Shown here: positions 56,881-64,000 of the stretch, in pieces
Numbering within the stretch: the first letter of the stretch is position 1
How the letters are laid out: each line of letters begins with the position of its first letter
Source of the DNA: Saccharum officinarum
Taxonomy: Eukaryota; Streptophyta; Magnoliopsida; Poales; Poaceae
Length of the DNA: 64,000 bases
Reading direction: 5' to 3'
Assembly: GCA_020631735.1 (NCBI GenBank)
Contig: CM036201.1
Span: forward strand, 74,600,353-74,664,352
Program-made: the position numbers and the translations under genes
Notes under the pieces: generated by a model
Database searches by the model: none
What the model saw: only the letters and a program-made list of their open reading frames with translations
Told to the model about the DNA's origin: nothing

Positions 56881-59250
56881 TTTACCACAAGTGCATGAGA
56901 AATATTGGAGGACTACCACATGAATCCTCGACTCTCGGACCTCGCAATCAGACGTAGTACCACCGGTATGCTTCACCTCATATCTCCCCATGGTGTGGTC
57001 AAAACATGTGACCTCATGTGTGCCACCCCTCTCCTTCGCCTTCTCTAGATGTGTCTGTGGTGTTGGAGCCCAAATCTTACCATCACTCTGCAACTGCAAT
57101 GCATGGGCGTGTCTATCGTTGAACCAGGCAACAAGCTTGTAGAATGTGAATTGCACGATAGCGTTCACGGGCATACCACGAATCCCCAGCAGCAACTTAT
57201 TAAAAGACTCGGCCATGTTGCTGCACTAAAACTCGTACCTCCAACCACCTGCGTTGTGAGCTCTTGTCCATTTCTCCACATCTCTCATCAAACCTGTTAG
57301 CCATTGTCTACCTTCTCCATTAGATGTGGTTCTGACCTCCTCTAACTTCCTCCGGAAGTACCTGTCCTCAAGCTGTCGAGCTGCCTCCTGAAAAAGATCA
57401 AAATTATCCTTGACACCATCCTTCCGAAGTAGATTCTCAGCAAGGTGCCGAGTACACCAACGATGGTGCAAAGGTGCATACCCCTCTATCTTCTCTCGCA
57501 TGGCATTAAGTATGCCCTAGTGTCTATCAGATATGACACTCACCTCCCTGCCAGGCCCAACCACATGTATCCGGACTAGCCTCAAGAACCATCCCTAGCT
57601 ATCATTATTCTCCCTCTCAACCAAAGCAAATGCCAAAGTAACAAGCTTGTTGTTTGCATCACACGATATGGCTATGAGAAGTGTGTCACGGTACTTGCCA
57701 ATCAAGAATGTACCATCAATGGAGAAGACTGGACGGCAGTGCCTAAAGGCCTCGACACACTGAGGGAAGCACCAGAAAGCACGGAAGAATTTCTGTCTCC
57801 CATCCTTCCATGCGTTTGGTCTAGGGATGTACTTATAATGCATGCCTGGATTCACTGCTTTGATTGCATTGAGAAGTACTGGAAGCTGCTCGTAGCCATC
57901 CTCCTAGTCCCCATATATCATCTTCCACGCCCGCTTCTTAGCCCTCCAGGCTTTGCCATAAGTTATGTCATATCCTCCATAGACCTCATTAACTATTTTG
58001 ATAATTATCCCGACCTTCATGTTTGGCTCTCCCAGCAATACTTTCATCAACCGCTTGACAATGAGGGTAGATGTCAACTGCCGATGCTTCGTGCTGAGGT
58101 CATGTGAAGCACAAGTATGTGGCCCGACAACTCTTGTGATCTTCCACTTTCCGGAGACCTTTTGCTTCCTTGCACAAACCCTCCATGGGCAGCGTTTCTT
58201 ATCACACACAACCGTGTAACGCCGCTCTGCATAGGAATGCAGGACCTTGTAAGGTCTCTTGCGTATCACTACAAACGCCTGCAACCACCTCTTCAATGCA
58301 GGGAGGTTATTAAAAACCCTCCCCTTCTCTATCTCCATGCTAGGACCAGCCTCTGGAGTTTCCTGTAGCTCATCATCACGTCCTTCTGCAAACGCCTGAT
58401 CTGAATGAGTAAGATCACTGAACACATGAACCATAGGATCACGGCGACCGGGGAAGATATGCCTCAGCATCTCAATGTCACTCTCCGTGAGCTCTCCAAC
58501 AGGACGATCATCGTTAGAATCAACAGCCCTTGCGATCTCATATGACTCTGAATCATTCATAATTTCAATAGTATTGGAGGCACGGATTCCATCTCCAATC
58601 TGGACTTGAGCATCAGCAGGAGGAGCGCCCTCATTATCGGGAACGTCTCTTGCAACATAGCCACAATATAGGAGAAGATGATAAGAAAAGTGGATGAAAA
58701 GAAGAGACTAAGCTACAAAGAAAAAACGATACCTAATTGACACTTACTCGGATGATTCTGTGTCAAAGGGATCTCCTAAGGAGGATGTGCCACATCATTT
58801 ATGGGCAGATTGGACATCGGGAACGGTAGGCGGAACCTACGCATCCACATCACGTTCCGGGACGGGAGGGTCGAAGTATGCCTACTCACCCATTGGCGGG
58901 GAAAACCCAAGAGGGATGGGATGAACTAGTACCCGATGCACGACCACGTCCAAACTTTGGAACTGACTCTTCATAGTCGATCTCACATAGTTATCCCACT
59001 GATCTGCACACCCAATTGGGATCATCTTCCTTAGCATGTTGGGAGGGAAACCTAGGTGAAGTACACCCTCAACTATGATGTCATCATCTCCATGGCAATG
59101 TACCTCCTCGCGAGCCCTTGCAGCCAACTCACTAAATGATGGCTTCTCATTTAATAGCACATGCACACTTTGCATGTCAACAAACTCAACATATCCATAG
59201 CGATCTCGTTCCACAGTGCCTCCATGATATATGCTCACTAGGTTGTCCAT
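56560..59250 (-). pseudogene. MULE transposase (MURA-like), broken by stop codons
   Basis: The minus-strand start MDNLVSIYHGGTVERDRYGY is at 59250, an intron-like break lies near 58750, then a single frame reads on. Domains in order: N-terminal region; a DNA-binding region with YAERRYTVVCDKKRCPWRVC and GPHTCASHD (58.3-58.1 kb), a zinc-binding pattern; the catalytic MULE domain with FRHCRPVFSIDGTFLIGKY (57.7 kb) and APLHHRWCTRHLAENLL (57.5-57.4 kb); and the SWIM zinc finger YFSCTCGKSRQYHFVCSH (56.86-56.8 kb). In that frame four internal stops, all TAG, occur near 57904, 57595, 57517 and 57217. Two more TAGs and a TGA lie in the first exon's extension (about 58885-58800). Apart from these the sequence is open, so decay is recent and mainly by point changes. 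Confidence 0.85.
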
Positions 59251-59649
59251 CTAGTATTCCATACACAAATAGAAACACACCGAGTTTAGTCCAAAGTAGT
59301 TTTCATATAGTACCTATCTAATACATACTAAAACCTAAGTAAATAGGTTAACAACTAAGTATATGAATATAATCTAATAACTAATTAGCTAAATCTTACC
59401 AAAATAACAACATATCTAACTACATCTAAGTACCTATGTATCTATGTATGTACCTATTTACATATCTATATCACTAAATCAATAAACTACCGACATCATC
59501 ACATTTACTATCAATTCACTACTAAATACTACTAAGCACTGCTAACTATGTCAAGTAACTGTCAAACTAACTATGCCAAGTAACTATATCAAGTAACTAT
59601 GTCAAACGCTACTAAATATATAACTATTTAACTAACTATTAGCAACTAC

Positions 59650-59935
59650 TAACAAAGTCGTACCTTGCGCGGGGCGGTGCGGACGGCACGGGCACGGGGC
59701 GGGGCAGGACAGCCGGGCCGGGCAGGCGGACGATGCGGGCGCGCACGGCACGGGACGGGGCGGACGGCGGCGGGGCAGTGCGGCCAAGGGCATGGCTGGG
59801 TGGTGCCGGTGCGGCCGCGGGCGAGCTCAAGGCGCGGCGCAGCCGCGACCGGGGTGACGTGGGCGCGGATGGCGACCGGGTGAGATCGACGGCGGCGGCA
59901 GGCGCGGGAGAGGAAGAAAGAAAGAAGACGGGTGT
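59650..59935. other. GC-rich segment inside MULE
   Basis: A GC-rich block with CGGGGCGGGGC-like runs between the right inverted repeat and the AT-rich upstream region of the transposase. It may be the transposase promoter/leader or captured host DNA. No domain is recognisable in the ORFs on either strand. Confidence 0.4.
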
Positions 59936-59944
59936 TTTGTCATG

Positions 59945-60186
59945 CCAGGGCTTGGCGCCAAGATCTATGGCGCCAAGCCTTGGTGCCAACAAGGATGGCG
60001 CCAAGACCCCTGCCACCTCAACGCCACGACGGCAGGGCCTTGGCGCCAATGACCATGGCGTCATGCTGTTGTATCTTGGCGCCGGTGACTATGGCGTTAA
60101 GAATAGGGTCCATTTTTGAAATCTTTTCGCCAGGGGCATATTTGAGAGAATCTTTCAAAAAAAGAGCCAAAAAAAACAAAAAAGTA
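59945..60186 (-). repeat. Right terminal inverted repeat of MULE
   Basis: Inverse partner of 55879-56110. Read on the plus strand it contains TTGGCGCCAAGATC, TTGGCGCCAATGACC and AGAATAGGGTCCATTTTTGAAATC, and ends in an A-rich tract before CCAAACCAG. Confidence 0.8.
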
Positions 60187-60499
60187 CCAAACCAGCTTTG
60201 AATTATTCGCTCTACTACATGAAGCAAGCAAGATTCACTTAAGATCTCACATAAACTAGATACCTTCTAAGAAAATTTTTGGAATCCTATACTTCAGGTC
60301 TCCTTGTCATTGTGCTAACTTTATCTTGTCACGATAAGATCCAAGCAATATGACTCCGTGTCTACCATTTTGCTTATATCCTACCATCATTTTAATTTTT
60401 TTTCCACATGTATGCTGTTGTCCAAAGCTGCTGAGTAAAGCTTGAAGATGGACAAATCTTTTGTTGTACATTACAGCTACAGTTGACTAAGCATGATGT

Positions 60500-61287
60500 T
60501 CAACTTCGTTTTTTTGCGTCGGGGAGTCCCGACCCGACGCGACCAAGTCTCAACCAGTCTAGCGCCGCCGCCGCCCCCCGCCGTCCACCACCGCTGGTCC
60601 CCCTCCCTTTCCCTCTGGCATCTCGCCGGGGGCTGAAGGGAGTGGGGATCCATTATTTTTAATAAGTTTTTCCTAGTAGATTGAGTCATTAGGGTTAGTG
60701 TCTCTCCATGCCAAATTTCTTGGTATTGGAGTTTTATTTCCTCCTAGTCCTCCTCTCCGGCGATGGTGAAGGGGAAGGGTGGAATCGTCTTCTCCATGGC
60801 GGCTCCGTAGAAGATGAGGGTGACAACTTTGGCGTCAACATCTTCTTCGACATGACGACATGGAGACTTTTATTTCCAGACGGCGACAACAAGGCGAAGA
60901 TGATGTCGCCGCTATGGAATAATTTTCTCCGGTCTCTTCTCTATTTTGTTGTGGTTAGATCTGGCCACGATAAAGGATCAGAGAGAATAATTTTCAGATC
61001 AGTCTTCCTCACTCTTCGGTGACAGAAAGAAGAAGGAAGACACCAGAAAGAAGAAGTTCCTCAATTCCGCCTACAGGAATGTTGACCGTCGTTCGTTGGG
61101 CATTTGTTCTCAGGCCATTTGCCGAGTGTTTGTCTATGCGGTCATCCATACTGCAAAGCATCTAACAGGTTAGGTTTTGAGCTGTGCTATTTACAACGTG
61201 GGTACTATTTTATAACCCAGAGTGCTTGTAACGTGTTGATGTACCCAGCTATCATATAATATAATTCTTTTTTCGTCGCAAAAAAAA
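60500..61287 (+). mobile_element. RT-less retroposon with poly(A) and 15-bp TSD
   Basis: Flanked by GACTAAGCATGATGT (60485-60499) and GACCAGGCATGATGT (61288-61302), which agree at 13 of 15 bases. The element starts GC-rich, contains short frames without a known domain and ends TTCTTTTTTCGTCGCAAAAAAAA just before the right flank copy, the poly(A)-plus-TSD signature of LINE-mediated insertion. It recalls the segment at 1076-2670 in style but not visibly in sequence. Confidence 0.65.
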
Positions 61288-61406
61288 GACCAGGCATGAT
61301 GTAAGTTTCGGCCTATCTTTTGGAAACAAAATGTATCTCTTGTTGTAGATAAAGGCTAAAACGACCTTTTGCTATATGTAGTAGCGGCAGGCAGCTTTAT
61401 ATATAA
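61288..61406. other. Short unassigned spacer
   Basis: About 120 bases between the retroposon and a Helitron terminus. No gene or clear repeat seen. Confidence 0.5.
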
Positions 61407-61440
61407 CTAGTAGCGGGGCGCGCGCATCCACGCGCCCGTG
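61407..61440 (-). mobile_element. Helitron 3' terminus (minus strand)
   Basis: On the minus strand: a stem GGGCGCG (61437-61431), an 8-base loop, the complementary arm CGCGCCC (61422-61416), a 5-base spacer, then CTAG (61410-61407) followed by T. This is the hairpin-plus-CTRR end of Helitrons, which insert between A and T. The element would extend rightwards from here. Its 5' end was not found. It has the opposite orientation to the Helitron genes at 49-55 kb and so is a different element. Confidence 0.7.
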
Positions 61441-61769
61441 CGGTGGTGAGTTTGGGAAAGCTGAATGCTCATATAGTATGAATGGTTGCTGGCTAAATTG
61501 AGCATGGTTGTGAGGTGCAAGTGGAAAAGCTTAAACATAGAAGGAAGCAACGTTGTGAGAAGCGAGAGTAAAAAAGCAATTGGCTGCCGTTGATGCGAAA
61601 AGTTTGGACAAATAAAAGATAACATGCGGCATTCTTGGCAGAATAGATGTGACTACTCCCTCAGATCATTTAAATATATGGGTCCTGCAGTAGTAGAATC
61701 TCTGAACAAGCATATGGAGGTAGGCAAAAAGGCCTCAGAGCAGATAATGATCAAACTGATGTTTGTGTT

Positions 61770-62505
61770 TATCAATGGAGTGGGGGACTTTACAGCTCAA
61801 GGCAATACTACAGACATCATTTTAAGAGTATCACACCACCCCCTCCTTTCTGTTGGATTTGGAAAGCAACGTGCATGCCGAGAATTAAGTTTTTTGCTTG
61901 GCTGCTCCTGGCAAATAGACTAAACTCAAAAGATCTACTTGGAGGAAGACACAAACATCTGGACGATGGGTACAATTGTGTGTTATGTCATGAACAGGTA
62001 GATGAAACCTCACTGCATTTATTTTTTTCATTGCACTTCCGGTGTTACCAGATGGTTTGCTGTGGGAATTCAGTGGGATCTATAAGGAAGTGTTTGTCAA
62101 ATGTTGATGCAGCAGACTCACAATTTTGTTGGCCCCCTACTTCATCGATTTATTCATAATCAGTGGTTGGTGCATCTGGAAAGAGAGGAATGATTTCATC
62201 TTTAATCATAAAGCACCCTCACTGGAGCACTGGAAGCAGCTTTTGAAGAATGAAGTTAAACTTCATCTCTTCAGACTACCCAGCGCCAAACTGGGTCAAT
62301 ATGTTGTAATTTTCATTTTGACTTGCCACTGTGGCTCTTTCCTTGTATCTATGTGTTCTCTTCTAGGTGAGTCATAGGTGAGTTTACTCATCTCTGTTCT
62401 CTAAACTCATCTCTGTTCTCTGTTAGCAGCTAGCTAACTCTTTTGTAATTTCCTGTATTCGTTTTTAATATATTCGCTGGGGAGCAAGCTCCATATTTTT
62501 TTTAA
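61770..62505 (+). pseudogene. LINE 3' fragment (RT zinc-binding region) with A-rich tail
   Basis: The plus-strand frames give MPRIKFFAWLLLANRLNSKD, LLGGRHKHLDDGYNCVLC and EQVDETSLHLFF, the zinc-binding region C-terminal to plant LINE reverse transcriptases (zf-RVT type). After a frameshift come YFIDLFIISGWCIWKERND and FNHKAPSLEHWKQLLKNEV, the usual C-terminal continuation. The terminal TTCGCTGGGGAGCAAGCTCC and an A-rich tail (about 62493-62512) mark the 3' end. It is truncated at the 5' side and lacks the catalytic RT domain, a dead-on-arrival LINE copy. Confidence 0.75.
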
Positions 62506-62512
62506 AAAAAAG

Positions 62513-63795
62513 GCAGTCTAACTCTGAATATTGTTGGGAAAAATGCATGGCCATACAAAAATAAAATGATTTCAAAAGTTACTGGATCGAACTTTAAGGG
62601 GAGTCATCAATTCGTATGATTAGTAACTCTTTTTTTTGCATAATTTTTTCCATGACAATAGAAAAGTCCACCACTCTCAAATCCTAGGTTTGTGTAACCT
62701 TCAAAATACATGAAAGAAAGATGGAGATGGGAAAATAATAAGGGGGCATTACAGAGGAGACCTGGGTTCACAAGGGGTGGACTGCTTGAATCATAGCTGT
62801 AGGTCCGCCTGGCAATCTGCTGCCTTGCACAAGGGATGTGAGAAACATCAGCCAGAAAGTTTAGGTACGGTAAAACGACAGAAAATATATGAGCCAGAAA
62901 ATTTGATTGAGCTGCTATAAACAGCCACAGTATGAACATTACTGCAGCCATGTAACTTGAGAGCCTTTGATTTCTGTAAAGAATTTGTCGCTGACACTGC
63001 AGAGAGGATGGAAACATGTATACAATCATTTTGTCATCTTTGGTTTCAAGGAAGGAACATTATCATTCTATCATAATACTGAAAGGAAGATCATACATGC
63101 TGATTGCAACTCTTCACCTCCTCATAATCAAATAGTGTGCATGTTATTTCTGAATCAAAGGCTAACTCATCAAAAATTAGCAAGGCTGAGGACATTGCCT
63201 GGAACTAACGCCAATGATCTTAAGAATAATGGATAAAAAGCGTGTGAACAAACAATAAAGTAATAGCCAACTACTGTATGTAATTCTGAAGTTGTGTCAT
63301 GGAAGTAGATTAACCATTAATTTTGTTGTTCAACAATTTAAACTTTAACATGAGAGTAAGATCAATTGCAAAGCAAATATAAGTAAAAATTTTCTGGGTT
63401 TTTGTGCTTTTCGACAAAGAATGATTAAGTCTGCTAGCGATTGCATATAGATAGAGAAGAGAACAAAAAATGCTCTAAGCCGAGGCTGTACCAAGAGCAC
63501 AAATGTAGCACTAAGCTAGGTAATTTGTGGAAAGGCTCCCACGACTTAGATTGTGATGCTTTAACTGGCAATATATCAAAGACGATGTAAAAACATTTGT
63601 ATGCAGGTGATGTCCTGACTCTTAGTCCACTAAGAAGGCAAATAAATATGGATACTGTGCTCACCCTTATATATCTCTGCAAGAGGCAGCTGCATTTAGC
63701 ACATATCAATTTGTTGGCGCGAAGAAATCTGCACAAAAATCATAAATCAATTATCAAAAATTGGAGCAACAACATTGGGGGAAGCCAATGCAGAC
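62513..63795. other. Unassigned AT-rich region
   Basis: No domain or clear repeat recognised. The longest frame (62607-63029 minus) has no known motif. The composition is AT-rich and intron- or UTR-like, which would fit the interior of a host gene transcribed leftward, but I cannot show it. Confidence 0.4.
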
Positions 63796-63932
63796 TCACG
63801 AACCAGGCCAGCTACGTCGTGAGGCAAATCTGCAGCAGGCCGCGTATTCCAGGTTGCAGGGAGCAGGTGCTGTCGGAAGAAGGCGCAAAGAGCAGCGGCC
63901 ACCGTAGAAGAGCTGAGCGGCGACGACGATAT
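63796..63932 (-). other. Possible host exon with GTGAGT donor
   Basis: On the minus strand, an open stretch reading about AALCAFFRQHLLPATWNTRP ends at GGTTC|GTGAGT, a strong plant 5' splice site (around 63800). No ATG lies in the same frame inside the window, and TGA lies upstream near 63933, so this is either an internal exon with its acceptor nearby or chance. Leftward AT-rich sequence would be intron. No family recognised. Confidence 0.25.
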
Positions 63933-64000
63933 TCAGCAGAAGGAGTTTTGGCGGCGCGTGCTGTGAACGCAGCACAAGGGCAGGCACTGAGCTAAAGGGA

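Larger units (their letters stand above)
55879..60186 (-). mobile_element. Mutator-like element with long inverted repeats
   Basis: Ends form inverted repeats of about 230 bases: the left reads T-rich, then AAAGATTCTCT, AAATATGCC, TTTCAAAAAATGGACCCTA and TGGCGCCA-type blocks; the right is the inverse. Flanks CCAAACCGG (55870-55878) and CCAAACCAG (60187-60195) match at 8 of 9, fitting the 9-bp duplication of Mutator elements. Inside are a minus-strand transposase and, from the other end, a plus-strand gene with a GRF-type zinc finger, so the two genes converge. Stops break the transposase, making it non-autonomous now. Confidence 0.88.

Noticed and set aside
59639..60064. ORF across the GC-rich part of the MULE right end
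   Set aside because: Ala/Pro/Arg-rich low complexity and it runs through the inverted repeat.
60516..60540. Hairpin GCGTCGGGGAGTCCCGACCCGACGC as a Helitron terminus
   Set aside because: A good palindrome, but no CTRR follows at the required spacing; the next CTAG is too far away.
62607..63029. 140-codon minus-strand ORF as a gene
   Set aside because: No domain, AT-rich UTR-like composition and no supporting splice or start context.
1..64000. CRISPR arrays, bacterial operons, tRNA or rRNA genes
   Set aside because: The window is plant nuclear repeat DNA. No direct-repeat/spacer array, no tRNA cloverleaf with A and B boxes and no rRNA sequence was recognised.

Overview
The window is almost wholly nested transposable elements and looks like heterochromatic, repeat-rich DNA of a grass (Poaceae, probably panicoid). 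The inference rests on the families present: TAT-lineage Ty3/gypsy elements with antisense genes and the primer site TGGCGCGCCA, a Tekay-type chromovirus, an RPA-carrying Helitron, a two-gene Mutator-like element and GC-rich grass retroposons. I cannot name the species. No complete host gene was found; only the first kilobase and the last 1.5 kb could hold edges of host genes.

Layout from oldest to youngest. (1) A plus-strand Helitron backbone runs from about 2.7-3.5 kb and resumes at 49.3-55.7 kb: N-terminal exon, helicase, then an intron-containing RPA1-like gene. The HUH nuclease part is missing. (2) Element A, a minus-strand TAT-type Ty3/gypsy element (3507-49298, TSD ACATC), splits the Helitron N-terminal exon. 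(3) Two further elements sit inside A. Element B (25694-41607, plus strand, TSD CCTCC) is a decayed TAT-type element with antisense genes and 170-bp tandem repeats. Element C (5304-21420, minus strand, TSD GTCAC) is an intact, very young Tekay-type chromovirus with 4.83-kb LTRs. (4) Solo LTRs interrupt the right LTR of A (46647-48652) and the antisense region of B (36094-37181). (5) Right of the Helitron genes lie a 4.3-kb MULE (55879-60186), an RT-less retroposon (60500-61287), a minus-strand Helitron 3' terminus (61407-61440) and a LINE fragment (61.8-62.5 kb).

The most striking item is in element C. Upstream of its intact 1468-aa Gag-Pol, which ends in a chromodomain, it has a separate same-strand 204-aa ORF (15198-15812). 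Its first 21 residues after the initiator Met match the histone H3 tail at 18 positions: R2, K4, R8, K9, S10 and R17 are kept, while acetylatable K14, K18 and K23 are replaced by R, H and R. A long coiled-coil-like region and a very acidic C-terminus follow. A young, apparently functional chromovirus therefore encodes both a histone-mark-reader-like domain and a histone-tail mimic. I know of no description of such a pair, but I cannot search the literature.

Secondary points: both TAT elements carry antisense, intron-containing genes with their own TATA-like boxes; A has lost most of its integrase; the MULE transposase frame is broken mostly by TAG codons, which suggests decay by cytosine deamination; and the Helitron helicase has a 180-bp in-frame tandem duplication.
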